Shown: positions 9,464 through 19,738 of the stretch, piece after piece
Layout of the letters: every line of letters begins with the position of its first letter
Position numbering within the stretch: the stretch's first letter is position 1
DNA from: Phlegmacium glaucopus
Taxonomy: Eukaryota; Basidiomycota; Agaricomycetes; Agaricales; Cortinariaceae
Reading direction: 5' to 3'
DNA length: 24,836 bases
Assembly: GCA_015039465.1 (NCBI GenBank)
Contig: MU130349.1
Location: 31,282-56,117, forward strand
Program-made: the position numbers and the translations under genes
The notes under the pieces: model-generated
What the model was told of the DNA's origin: nothing
Seen by the model: the letters and a program-made list of their open reading frames with translations, nothing else
The model's database searches: none

Positions 9464-11608
9464 TTAACTTCTAACTATGTAGATCCAAGAATCCCAAAAG
9501 TCTTTAGGGACCGCACGCTGTTTCGGTATACGACCGGCATCATCCTGGAAAGGTGAATCTTGCACGAGGCCGCTCAAGTCAACATACTTTGACGTGACAA
9601 AGATTTTGAAAAAGGTGACATCGTTTGACTGGAATTCGATAGCATCTCCACCCTCAAGGCCATAGCCGATTGTAACTGGCCTATCTGCACGTAGTGGTCC
9701 CTCTTTCGTAGCCTGGGGATGGTAAAACGACTGAAGGTTTTGAGTGAGCATTCTGTTCTTTTATCCCACAAATAAAACCCACGTACCGCGATTTCATAAG
9801 TGGCGGGATCAAAAGCAAATACATACGGATAAAGAGAGGTTCCGAGGTTATCGAGGCTAAGTGTGAAGCCGTATAGATTTTCCAAATCAACAATTTTCAC
9901 CGCAGCCGTAACTTTGGGTCCATCCTCGATATTAGCCTTTGGCTGTAAAGGCTCGCCCGACGCAAAGAAGTCCTCCCCATCTTTGACCGGCTGTCCGAGT
10001 CCTCCTGATGGTGACAGACGCTCAAGTTTGACTTTGACGTGCAATTGGTCGCCTTTATAATTGGATTTGTTTTGAAGAAGGTGGAAATTGAAGTGATTTA
10101 CCGCGTCCATTATGGCCGAGGTGTGCGTGTTTGAAGTGGATAGCTCTAGGGAGGCCTCTCGTAGTGTGAAGCGAATGTCGCGTTCTGCATATTGAGGGAT
10201 AAGTTTATCCCGCCTTTCTAACTTCATGCCTCCGTCTGGAGATGGAGAAATTAAAAAATCTTGGGAGGGATCTTTGAGTGATTGACCGACAAAGTTCATC
10301 TTTGGATGAAGCTGATTCCATTTGGTTATATCAGCTCTTGAATCATCCTTCAGGTCAGACATGCCATTAGGTTTCTCGAATGTGCAGCAAAGAGGCGAGA
10401 CATGAATCGGTTTCAACCCTTCGAAGCGCATCCTGCCGCTAGTGACTGTAAACTCTGTCTCAGTATCAACTCCATGGATAGTGCCAGCGAGCACTGAGAA
10501 CCTCCCGTTCTCGATCGACGATACCGGGAATTGACGGCCAAGGTCTGTCATGCTGAAAAGAAACCTTGTCTTGTTATCGCCTTCCACGTATGGAGTTTGC
10601 CTTGGTAACCGTGACTTGTTCTCTGTTCGCTGCAGAGTGTGGAATAGACCAATATACGTGGTTTCGAAAAGATTGCGTCCAGATTGTCGGAGAAGATCCA
10701 GGAGAAGAGTGGTGAAAGCCCCGCCATGGTGGCCGGCGCCTGTCGATAGAGGTACTTCATAGGCGAGCTCATCACGCTGGCATGCAGCAAGGAGAGTGTG
10801 CGATGTTAGTGGAGTATATGGAAGTTGGGAATCCAGGATTTCGGTAATGGACCTAGCACGATTCCAGATGCCTTCATCGAGGCCTTTCGGAAAGGGGGTA
10901 CGAGGAGGTGCGATGAAGCGTGAATTCTCTAAATCGAGTTGCCGGCCCATCCCTCCAGAATGACATGAATCGAATATTGTCGTCTGAAATCAATCATCAG
11001 CAGATATGAAAGAGTGTATAATAATAAAACCTACAATGTTGTTTCCTTTAATGGACGCCAATCGCCTCATGAGAGAGGCAATAGTGCGATCAGGGATTCC
11101 GCGTTCTCTTACTCTATCGTCGTAAGGACAGATCGTTTCCATATTGTCTCCAACAGGGGAGTTGTCCGAGGGAGCTTCGCAGCTACCGTGACCAGCAAAG
11201 TAAAAAACTATGGTGTCGTTCTCGAGTATTTCTTTGTTGTTAATGAAGTGTTCTTCGAAAGCAGATAAAATGCCCTTTCGCGTAGCTTCCGCATTTCGCA
11301 GATGTTTGATATGAAGCGGATTTGCATGAAGGGACTCAGTTAAGAACCTGCAAACGTTTTCGCTGTCGTTGATACATCCTTTAAGATTGCGTATGTTCTC
11401 ATCCAGGTATTCATTGATCCCGATAATCAAGGCAAACAAGCGGTTGTTGGTATCTGAAGGGGCAATCGGAAGCTGATTTTCTTCTCCTAGACAGGGATGG
11501 CAACTGAGCGTAAAGTATCAGCAAAAACGGATAAACCCATATTTTGGTTCAAGAACTTCACCATCCTGACGCAGAAACAATTGAAAGATGATTTGGGTCA
11601 GATGCCAT
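9464..11608 (-). CDS. Caspase-like cysteine peptidase (C14) with fungal C-terminal domain
   Basis: This encodes a clan-CD peptidase of the caspase/metacaspase type, predicted to cut after a basic or acidic residue and, by family analogy, to act in regulated cell death or stress. Exons: 11608-11562, 11503-11035, 10983-9787, 9730-9464; introns 58, 51 and 56 bases with matching phases; 659 residues. The peptidase core starts at about residue 37 (RLFALIIGINEYLDENIRNL). The catalytic His is 121 in FYFAGHGS and the catalytic Cys is 179 in FDSCHSGG. The core ends near residue 315 after a HHGGAFT segment and EGDNKTR. Residues 317-659 form a further domain that I do not recognise, and this part alone is copied at 14284-15312. 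The N-terminus has a short Cys-rich piece (residues 16-20). The start ATG at 11608 is joined through exon 1, which lacks introns or stops. A downstream TTG at 11439 is not the start. Confidence 0.9.
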
Positions 11609-12852
11609 TCCGCCGACTGAAAACAAGGAATAGCAAGATAGGATAAATCAGAGAAAATGTAAGTAGATTGGCTTCACCTGCCTAATCTTTTTAAGTACTC
11701 CAATATTTTCTATTCCCAGATACCGCACCCCTCGCACCGCCGCAAAGGCTGTGATAGAAAAAAAATGCAAGATGGCATTGCCGACTTAATATGAGTTATG
11801 GTCCATACAATTTAAATTTTAAATTGGTTACCTGTACCATTCATTCCCCGTATCGCTGACAAAAACTTAAAAAGTCATTCGGAAATGGAACGATCGCCAA
11901 TGATTCAATGCGTAGCTTTAATATGAATTGCACATACCGTGACATGGAACGAGCGTACTGTGAATATACAGCAGGACTGGGCTAACTCCACGCGCAGTAT
12001 TCGGAAATTCAATGTACAGCCAGCCAAACTTGAGACAGAAGTTGGGATAATTAATTGTATCGGAGCCTCATATCATTCCACAGCCTCCCAGATCACCGCA
12101 GACCCATAATTCTTGAAAATTTTAAGAAAACGTCATCCGAGAACAAGGCATGAGGCCTAGGTGAGGTCGTGGAGATATGAGTTCCGCGTAGTCGGTGACC
12201 TCATTACCATGGATTCATAGATTGTCTGAACCTCTGAAAACAAAATCGTGTATATAACACGGCGGACAAAGGTTGAACATTAAATAACGTTGAACATTGA
12301 ACAGTCAAGTTTGACACCAATGAAGTGACCGGCGTACGGCGTGACATTGTCCCACGATTTTGATCCTGGATTATGGCCTTTCTCCCAACCTTCTCCTAGC
12401 AAACTCTGCCTTCACAATTACAAAATGCAAAATAATACACTTTGCAGGAGGACATCTTATAGTCCATGAAATTTCAAGAAAAAATAAATAAATTCTCGAA
12501 ACGAGACGCATTCCAGGCAGGTTAGTAGATTTTTGATTCATTATCATACTTTACCGGTTCAGTTTCTCGTGCAGCGCCTCTCACCCAGCGCTGAGGACGT
12601 TGGATCTGTTTAAGTCAGAACGAGGCGGGTCAAGCGTTGGATGTGATTTGGTTTGGTATACATAGACTGAAGGATGTTCCTTGTTCGTTCTATTTTCAAG
12701 TCTTAACTTGTGTCTTCGGGATCATGTCGAAGGCTTCATTCATTCATTCTTTTTCTTTCCCTCGGCACTGACGTAATGGTGAGTCCGTTCTCACTCTTTC
12801 TATATTTTAGATCCATCCATGGCCAGAAATCAACGCGAGAATTAGCCTTGGT
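11609..12852. other. Upstream flank of caspase gene, no gene recognised
   Basis: This AT-rich stretch must contain the caspase promoter, which would drive transcription toward lower coordinates. I see no convincing coding frame. Near 12270-12305 the motif TTGAACATT occurs three times with small spacers, and at about 12247 a short cgtgt-atata-acacg inverted repeat surrounds a TATA-like core. A plus-strand frame at 12710-12895 contains an intron-like gtgagt..ttttag (39 bases) but no domain. Confidence 0.4.
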
Positions 12853-13360
12853 CTACGGTCGTCGAAAAGTAGTCCTGTTTCTACCGCGCCCCTAAAACCG
12901 TGTCAGAAACTTCTTATGTAATCTTCGGAGCTTCAATTATCGTCGCGTCGAGTGGACGCGACGGGGTGGATATTTTGCGACGTTTTATATGCAAGGGATA
13001 TGGGATTAGTTTAAAGAATATCGGGTGAAAATTTCGTCCTGAGCGGCTGAGTTCTCGTTGTCGATTTCGTTCCTGTGGGTCAGACAAGAGAAAGTACCTT
13101 ACATAATCATTGAGATTGCCTCGAACTGCTCACCCATTTGCCTGCCTCTTCCACATCAGCTCATAAGCCCCTAAATTTTTACAAGAATGATTATTGTGAT
13201 CTCTTAAAAGTCTTGTTCTCTAAATTTTATCCAACAACCTCTTCCTCGTTGAGAAAAACGCCTGCGACCAGATTTTCAAAGTCCGAAGATTACATAACAA
13301 CTTTCTGACACGGTTCGGAGGGCGCGGTAAACAACAGACTTCATATATCGTGATCCGTAG
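12853..13360. repeat. Imperfect inverted repeat (possible decayed MITE)
   Basis: Positions 12853-12940 are matched in inverse orientation by 13272-13360. The best shared piece is around accgtgtcagaaa and ttatgtaatcttcgga (12897-12930 against 13278-13315), with flanking taccgcgccc and ctacgg also shared. The intervening 330 bases hold an 8-base hairpin, GTCGCGTC gagtg GACGCGAC, at 12942-12962. At 13338-13375 there is a second nested hairpin (gacttcatatatcgtgat with its near-complement). No transposase or target duplication was identified. Confidence 0.7.
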
Positions 13361-14133
13361 GGCACATCACATATATCGAAGTCTGGCTAGGAGAGACTAG
13401 TCGAAAAGGCAGCTGGGAGGACTTTGATACATGCTGCGATTTGCCAGATGACCTTACGGACGACATTTGGAATAGCGCAAAATCAATGAAAATTGTTTTC
13501 TAATTAATACCGTGCGTCATTTTTATTTATTAGTCCTCTTTCAAGTTATAAGCAAGTTACTAATCAACTAAAATTTACTTTCCCTAAAATTTTGACTCTA
13601 CGAGCCACGGCGGCCAAGGGATTTACAAATTACGATAGTTTATGGGAATTCAAGACTACATTGAACGGAAGAAAGGATCAGTGACATGACTTGGACATGA
13701 CTAAAATAAAGTGTTCCTCGAGATCAAGTACTCGCATCCCAGCCTCAACGCCAGGCTGGCTTTGGAGAAAAGAGGCTATGACCTGCTCCACCGTCTCTAC
13801 ACGTTCCCCTTCGTCCTCGTGTCCATCATCCTCCTCGGTCAAAAATAGCCAGAGAAGCATGGGAGAAACGTGTTACTCATAGGAACAATACTTCAAGTTC
13901 GAAAGTGTTTGGTCTTGATCACGGTTGAGATCTGGAACTGTATGATAGGGAAGAAAGGGAGAGATTGACGGAAAACATACGACAGGACTACTTCATCAAG
14001 CGCATTGTGGCTAAGCGAGGTGGCCCACAGCCACCTTCCTTATCCGGACTTCCCTTATTTGTATGGTAGTTTCGTAGCATACCTATCCCTCAGTAGCCAC
14101 CCTTAGGTGTTTGTGGCACCATTGTCGGATATG
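13361..14133. other. No gene recognised; upstream flank of caspase C-terminal paralogue
   Basis: AT-rich sequence leads into a more balanced region. A 60-residue minus-strand frame at 13678-13860, rich in Glu/Asp, and a minus-strand intron-like sequence (gtatgt..catacag, about 13978-13935) were seen but do not join into a sensible protein. The last 150 bases may be promoter for the plus-strand gene at 14284. Confidence 0.35.
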
Positions 14134-14141
14134 TATATATA
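14134..14141 (+). promoter_or_regulatory. TATA-like box upstream of the caspase C-terminal paralogue
   Basis: TATATATA followed by gagtag lies 150 bases before the ATG at 14284 and about 105 bases before homology to the caspase gene begins (about 14240). This upstream sequence is not derived from the caspase gene, so the copy appears to have come under new control. Function is inferred from sequence only. Confidence 0.4.
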
Positions 14142-14283
14142 GAGTAGAAATACGGACACAGAAGATCATTACCTTCTTACTCAGAAACTCTTTCTCTAAG
14201 AAGGCTATCCCCAAGAAGAACTCTTAACAATCTTACACCAGAGCGACAAGAGAACAAGTCACGGTTACCAAAGCAAACTCAGC

Positions 14284-15312
14284 ATGACAGACCTTGGCCG
14301 TCAATTCCCGGTATTGCTAAGCAAGAATGAGATGTTCTCAGTGCCTGCTGGCACCATTCATGGAGTCAATGAGGAGACAGTGTTCACAATTAAGAGCGGC
14401 GAAGATCGCTTTGAAGGGTTGAAATCAATTCATGTCTTGCCTCTTAGCTCCCGTTTCGACAAACTTCATCCAAAGGTATTCCTCCAACAATCATCTAATG
14501 GTCCCTCAGGCTCGGATTCGCCCGATTATGACGTCGTAATTTCTCAATCTCCGGACGGAAGCATGAAGCTCGAAAGGCGGGACGAACTCATCCCTCATTA
14601 TGCAGAGAGCGACATTCACTTCACTCCACGCGAAGCCTCCCTCGATCTCTCTACTCCAAACACACATATATCGACCATAATCGACGCGGTAACCCGATTC
14701 AACTTTCACCTTCTCCAAAGCAGTTCCAATGATATAGGTGACAAATTGCACGTCAAACTTGAACGTTTGTCAACATATGGAGGCGGACAGCCGTTCGAAG
14801 ATGGGAAAGATTTCTTTGCATCGGGCGAGCCGGTAAGGCCAAAGGTCAACATCAAGATGGGACCCAAAGTTACAGCAGCGGTGAAAATCGTTGATTTAAA
14901 CGCGTTATACGGCTTCACACTTAGCGTCGATAAACCCGGAACATCTCTTTTTCCATATGTCTTCGGTTTTGATCCCGCTACTTATGAAATTGCGGTACGT
15001 GAATTTTATAAAGGGAACGGAATGCTCACTCAAAACTCTTAGTCATTTTATCATCCCGAGCCTACAAAAGAAGGACCACTGCGTGCTAATAGGGCAGTCA
15101 CAATCGGCTTCGGCACTGAGGGTGGAGATGCCATCCAATTCCAGCCAAACGAAGTTACCTTCTTCAAAATATTTGTCACGTCGAAGTACGTTGATTTGAA
15201 AGGCCTCGTTCAAGGGTCGCCTTTCGCTGAAGACGTCGGTCGTATACCGAAAAAGCGGCTTGCGATCCCTGATGGCTTTTGGGAGTCTTGGATTTACATT
15301 GTTAGAAGTTAA
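14284..15312 (+). CDS. Stand-alone copy of the caspase C-terminal domain (peptidase part lost)
   Basis: Two exons, 14284-14994 and 15043-15312, are separated by a 48-base intron (gtacgt..cttag) at the same place and phase as intron 3 of the caspase gene. The 326-residue product matches caspase residues 317-659 along its whole length, from MTDLGRQFPV to SWIYIVRS. Both exons are open despite clear divergence, which argues for some selection. The peptidase core with its His and Cys is absent. Homology begins at about 14240 in a segment matching the exon just before the domain, but 38 bases found there in the full gene are missing, so the ATG at 14284 is a new start. The copy is inverted relative to the full gene, and similarity runs about 65 bases past the stop. 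It could be a regulator or decoy of the full protein, or a pseudogene still open. Confidence 0.75.
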
Positions 15313-15485
15313 GATACTTACTACAGGAGTGCTTAATAGTGGCGTAGTTGAATTATGCATTTTGGAACACAGAGCGGGAAAATATATCATCGGATTAGTC
15401 GGAGACCTGGACTGGTGACCAGCCGGAGAGACGGCTTACAGCGTCAACAAGGAAACCTTGGGTTCTCAATACTGAGAACTCGGAA
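15313..15485 (+). other. 3' flank shared with the caspase gene, then unassigned
   Basis: From the stop to about 15378 the sequence (for example gttgaattatgcat..ttggaacacagagc) matches the 3' flank of the caspase gene on its minus strand (about 9463-9405), so the duplication included downstream sequence. After that, homology is lost. Near 15452 a 7-base stem GTTCTCA atac TGAGAAC is present. Confidence 0.6.
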
Positions 15486-17163
15486 AGGATCAATCCAGAC
15501 TATCCAGTCTGATGCCGTCGGAGCCAACAGTTTCCTGTGTAGGCAACATGTAGGTGTGCCATATTCCTGGACAATCATGGGCTAACTTGGGCTGGTACAT
15601 GCATGGTATGAGTGAGGCAGGGCGAATGCAATGAGCCAACTTTTATTGTCCATCCGCCCAATTGAGGGGCTCATGAAAACTACCGTGATGTTGATGTTGT
15701 GCAAGGGGTGCGTGAGGGTTAGCACACAAACATTATATGTTGCTGTCGGAGGGTAAGTTTTAAATTTATGGATATTCAGACCTAGAGCTGTGTCGTCGTC
15801 ATCATTGGCGTTGTCCATCTGGCAGTTATGAGTCAAGGTATCTTATCCGATGATAAAGTGCTTCGATGAATTTCTCGAGTTCAAGTTACTCCTGCATTAG
15901 ACGCTCGATGATGTGCAAAGTCTTTGCCTTGCAGTGAAGTTAAATGACTTTCTAGGATGTATCATTAGCATAAACTTAAACAATGGATACGCGAACGCCG
16001 ACTAGGAACGGGAAAAAATAGGAATATGGAAGGCGTTCTTTGTTCGAAGAATGACAACCTCAGCAAGGGTAAAAATTTTGCATCGTCCTGAGCTTACCAT
16101 GAAACATTCCACACGCCTAATTCTGTTGATATTGACAACTACCTGTATTGGGGCCGGTCACGCTCGATTATCATTGACAGTTTCTATCAGTCCTGAATAT
16201 CGCGAGGTTTCGAAGTACAGAAAGGAATATGGGTTAAAGCAAGACATTGATACGGGGGGATTTAGCCCTTGATAATAGGTTCACTTTCGAACGATCCAGT
16301 AATCTGTAGAAGTTAATTAAATTAACGAAACGCAAAAGCTCGCTTACGCTTACTACGAAAGGCCGAATACAGCCAATCCAACTTTTGGTTGTGGAACACA
16401 ACATATGGGTGCCGAATTTAAGGCAAGAAAGGAGATTTCACTGAAGTCCGAAGAACTGAGGACGTCGAGGGTCGATTTTGAAAGAAAAGGCACTTCTTCC
16501 AGTAGCGCGGAATGAGGGAGAAACCCGTGTCGTTCTGAATTGAGAAGTCCGTGAAGTGGAGCAAAGACTGGAGGGTCTAGAATTGAGTCAGGAGTTGGCT
16601 GAGTGCTGCTAGTCATAATCGCGTGCTCACCTTTCTGATGGATAAGGGAAAGGCAGATGATAGTGTTACGACCATGTGGATAACCACATCGTCGTCGCCA
16701 CCGCCACCAATCGTTTTCATCCTCGAGTTGAGGCGACAGTGGACTTGTCACCAATTAAACGTCGAAACCGCCTCCTGCGATGTGCCGGCAGAAAGCTCCA
16801 CATTCTCCCCCTCGTCTCCACCCCTCGGCAGGCTCAGCTTCCTCTCTTTACCCCACCACCCACCATGCGAGCGCCCACACCTCTACCTAATTGTATTCAA
16901 CTCCAATCTACAGCAGCGCAAGCAGAAGCAGAAGCAAAGTAAGCAGCCGCTGCACCCGTATTCGCGGCCTCGGATTCAGCATATGACCAGCCAAAGTCCG
17001 TTGTTTACGTTGCTGCAGTGCTGGGCAATCCTGAATTACGAGTTAAGAGGAACTGGAGCCGGAAGCGGCGGGTGGTTGTGGTAGGGCTGGGGGATGGTGT
17101 GGTGGATGGTAGATAAGTTTGATCAGAGTTGTAGCTGGTGGAAAGGATGGATTTGGTATCATA
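15486..17163. repeat. Interspersed repeat R, copy 2 (with internal insertion)
   Basis: This is a direct copy of the repeat at 7429-8566, diverged by point changes and small gaps. Compared with copy 1 it carries about 586 extra bases at 15711-16296. The matching plus-strand frame, which in copy 1 reads on through APVFAASDSAYD, is stopped here after QAEAEAEAK, supporting lack of coding. Both copies lie on the outer sides of the caspase pair, but in direct orientation while the caspase copies are inverted. A single inverted duplication therefore does not explain the layout. Confidence 0.8.
15711..16296. other. Insertion inside repeat R copy 2; one short open frame
   Basis: This block is absent from copy 1 at the corresponding place (about 7661-7669). 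It holds an ATG-initiated plus-strand frame at 16051-16272 (73 aa) with a hydrophobic stretch (STRLILLILTTTCIGAGHA) resembling a signal peptide, but no homologue is recognised and there are no flanking duplications. Either this copy gained sequence or the other lost it. Confidence 0.4.
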
Positions 17164-17453
17164 AACAGAATACAGCACCGTACAGTCCCAAAGCACGCGT
17201 TTTGCACAACCAGGGCGGTCTTCGATCTGATTTCCTCATAGTAAGCCGGCATTTATAAGTTGAACCCAAACCCATTACCTCGAGAGTTGTCCTCATTCAA
17301 CAACGCGACCTCGACAACAAATGCGAGCAAAGGAACGATATCCACCTCGTCTGAGTCGGAACCGAAAGTAGCTGACCTGACCTCCTTGAACGAACTCCAG
17401 AGACGACTCATGCATCGAGCTGATGAAATTTTGACTGTTTCGACAACTTACAG
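17164..17453 (+). other. Possible 5' region of an unidentified plus-strand gene
   Basis: The frame from 17260 is Ser/Thr-rich and open but lacks an ATG at its head, and an upstream TAA at 17242 closes it. A plausible acceptor (acaacttacag) lies at 17453. I could not connect it to an exon start with confidence. Confidence 0.3.
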
Positions 17454-17648
17454 ACGATCTCCTATTCCTTGTGGGACGCAAATGGAATGCCATTATCCCT
17501 GTCCTCGACCACCACCTCCTTGTAATTGTAACTCCTCATGAATGCCACGACGACACCTCCTCCTGTCCTCCTCGCCACTTCCTCGTGAGGAAGCGATGTG
17601 TAGTATGCGGCAAGAAAATCGTTCCCGAATGTCCGTTTTTCTTTTGAA
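17454..17648 (+). CDS. Putative 3' exon of an unidentified gene, Cys-rich tail
   Basis: Starting after the acceptor at 17453 the frame reads DDLLFLVGRKWNAIIPVL, then DHHLLVIVTPHECHDD, and ends RKRCVVCGKKIVPECPFFF with TGA at 17646-17648. The CxxCGK..C spacing suggests a small metal-binding knuckle near the C-terminus, a feature seen at the ends of some transposase-like and zinc-binding proteins. No family is assigned. The start and upstream exons are unknown. It lies 88 bases before the large foldback element, whose arrival may have disturbed the gene's surroundings. Confidence 0.35.
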
Positions 17649-17735
17649 ACTGAAAAGTGTGTCTTGTGGGTATACCTTCTGTTTGAAAGTAAGTGTTTGA
17701 GAAACCGCTGCTTAGCTCGTTTTATTCTTCTGGAT

Positions 17736-18451
17736 TTATTGCCGTTTGCAATCTAGATGGCCAGCGTGTGAATATCATCAAAGTGTGCAATTTCCGATGT
17801 AAAAGCTTTAGCTCTGCAACCAGCTGTTGGATAAGGGTGATTTTACATGGGTTGGAATCATAAAAATCAGCCCTATTGCATAGTACAATTTTTGTAGCTC
17901 AATTTGGAGAATAGAAAATAATGAAACATATAGGTACTGTTTAGTTGTGTACATATTCTACCACTACCAAAACTTGGAATTTCAAGGGTTTGTGTTCAGA
18001 AATTAGTTTACATGGTTTTTATACAGTGCACTATGCAGAAATTTTGAGGAGAAACGGTCAGGAATTGACTGATATCAAGTTTCCTGCAAAGGTGGCTTAT
18101 CTGGCTTGTGGATATCAGTCAATTCGTGATCATTTCTCCTCAAAATTCCTGCATAGTGCACTGTATAAAAACCATGTAAACTAATTTCTGAACACAAACC
18201 CTTGAAATTCCAAGTTTTGGTAGTGGTAGAATATGTACACAACTAAACAGTACCTATATGTTTCATTATTTTCTATTCTCCAAATTGAGCTACAAAAATT
18301 GTACTATGCAATAGGGCTGATTTTTATTATTCCAACCCATGTAAAATCACCCTTATCCAACAGCTGGTTGCAGAGCTAAAGCTTTTACATCGGAAATTGC
18401 ACACTTTGATGATATTCACACGCTGGCCATCTAGATTGCAAACGGCAATAA
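17736..18451. repeat. Large foldback element: two 341-base inverted arms, 34-base loop
   Basis: Arms 17736-18076 and 18111-18451 are inverse complements of exactly equal length with only about five mismatches and no gaps. The loop is 18077-18110. Outer ends read TTATTGCCGTTTGC and its complement. A TA is present just inside each edge (tTATTGCC and GGCAATAa), so a TA target duplication is possible but not proven; no longer flanking duplication is visible. The 79-residue open frame across the centre (17945-18184) is a by-product of the palindrome. It behaves like a foldback/MITE-type element with no transposase of its own, and if transcribed it would form long double-stranded RNA. Confidence 0.95.
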
Positions 18452-18501
18452 TCGCTGATGATCGCTTCTCTTATCTGCTCTATTAGACTTAGACTGTTGA
18501 A

Positions 18502-18780
18502 ATGCGGATTCCATCCACTGTGAACGTCCTCTGTCACGGTGATGATTGCGGACCTTGCACGGCGCCTTGTTGCGGTACATATTTATCGCAAGTATTTTCA
18601 TTATTCTTAGATTTCGCACAGGTTATTGGACAGGCGGTCCAGGAGACGACGTGGAGGATGTTGATTCAAGTGATGAAGAATATGGCAACGAAAACTTTCC
18701 TTCACTTATGTGGACACCTTGTACGTTGCCCCCCAAAAAATTAATACTAATTTCGCTTCATGTTACATTTTGTCGAGCAG
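18502..18780 (+). CDS. Hypothetical short spliced gene (uncertain)
   Basis: An ATG at 18502 opens exon 1 (to 18574: MRIPSTVNVLCHGDDC, then GPCTAPCC). A 47-base intron (gtacat..cgcacag) follows, then exon 2 at 18622-18720, which is acidic (GDDVEDVDSSDEEYGNE). Intron 2 is 18721-18780 (60 bases) with donor gtacgt, a perfect TACTAA branch site and acceptor gagcag. The join then makes TGA, so the product would be about 57 residues. An alternative downstream frame from 18781 (ECKNVTILRPTNVTGFTGN) runs to a TAA near 18870 and looks protein-like but does not join in phase. The good introns favour a transcribed gene; the broken joining favours a decayed one. No domain recognised. Confidence 0.3.
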
Positions 18781-18870
18781 GAATGCAAAAACGTAACAAT
18801 TTTACGGCCAACCAACGTGACAGGATTCACTGGCAATACCTCAAATTTTGCGTCTTTAAACGCTAACTTT

Positions 18871-19738
18871 CCGAAGGCTCTCTCATAACCGACATTGGTT
18901 TTGACTGTTTTTCGGCTTTCAACTACAGAGTTGCAAGGGCCATGGTTCCTTCTAAGAGTCTCAAAATATCAATGTAGAGTCAACTCGCGCATACATATGG
19001 CTAACCTATTGGGATACGACGAGCAGGTACGCTACGAAACCCATAAGCGCCCAATACGGAAACACCGTCGTTCACCGTAAATACGTATGATTTTATTTCT
19101 ATCATTACTGTTTCTTTTGTTCACAATGGGCTGCGGTGCATTCCACACCGCCGCCAATATACTTTTGATTTCACGAGCATTGTGCTCTTATTTTCATGTC
19201 TCGTTTTATTGTCTATTCATAGCCTAACCATTAGCAGGCACAAACGGAATGTGCCTGCTCATTTCGTATATAAACCTTGTAGTCAATATGAGCCCACTCA
19301 GTCGTTTGCGCAGCAAACAACTGAGTTTCGTACTCTAAGAAATCCAACATAACCAACATGTTTTCTGGACTTAACGGCCGAGAATAAGGATCCTACGCTT
19401 ACTGGACTTTGAGATCATACAGGCGTATTGGTACATCCTGGGCCGGTTCTCATTGATAAATCCATCAATGGTAGATCTATATAAATCTTTGGTCCATCGC
19501 AAGGATAGTTCTTTGAGGAAGGAGACTGAGTGCGGGAAGATTGGAGTCAGAAGCAAGACCCCGATTCAAGTAAGACGTGGACCAACTTGAACTTGAACGA
19601 CCGAATTTGTTACTTACACATTTTCTCGTATATTGATGAGCCTCACGCTGCCCGTCAGAAGAATATGAGATATGAATTTGGTAGGATACTGTACAAATGG
19701 GTAGTGAGAATATAACGATGACGAAACAAAGAAAGACA
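18871..19738. other. Intergenic; two hairpins and a TATA-like box
   Basis: No gene recognised. A perfect 9-base stem (GCAGGCACA with TGTGCCTGC, 19234-19258, 7-base loop) is followed by a TATA-like tatataaa at 19267-19274 and a 14-base stem with one mismatch (ACTCAGTCGTTTGC with GCAAACAACTGAGT, 19296-19326, loop 3). The closeness suggests the end of one transcript or a small element. 19327-19738 is the 3' side of the CHAT fragment. Confidence 0.5.

Noticed and set aside
9302..9556. Plus-strand ORF downstream of the caspase gene
   Set aside because: Antisense to the caspase 3' end and flank; no domain and not kept in the duplicated copy.
13678..13860. Small acidic minus-strand gene with an upstream intron
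   Set aside because: The intron-like sequence and the frame cannot be joined in phase; no homologue recognised.
17945..18184. Protein-coding gene inside the foldback
   Set aside because: The frame crosses the centre of a palindrome, so its two halves are mirror readings of the same sequence.
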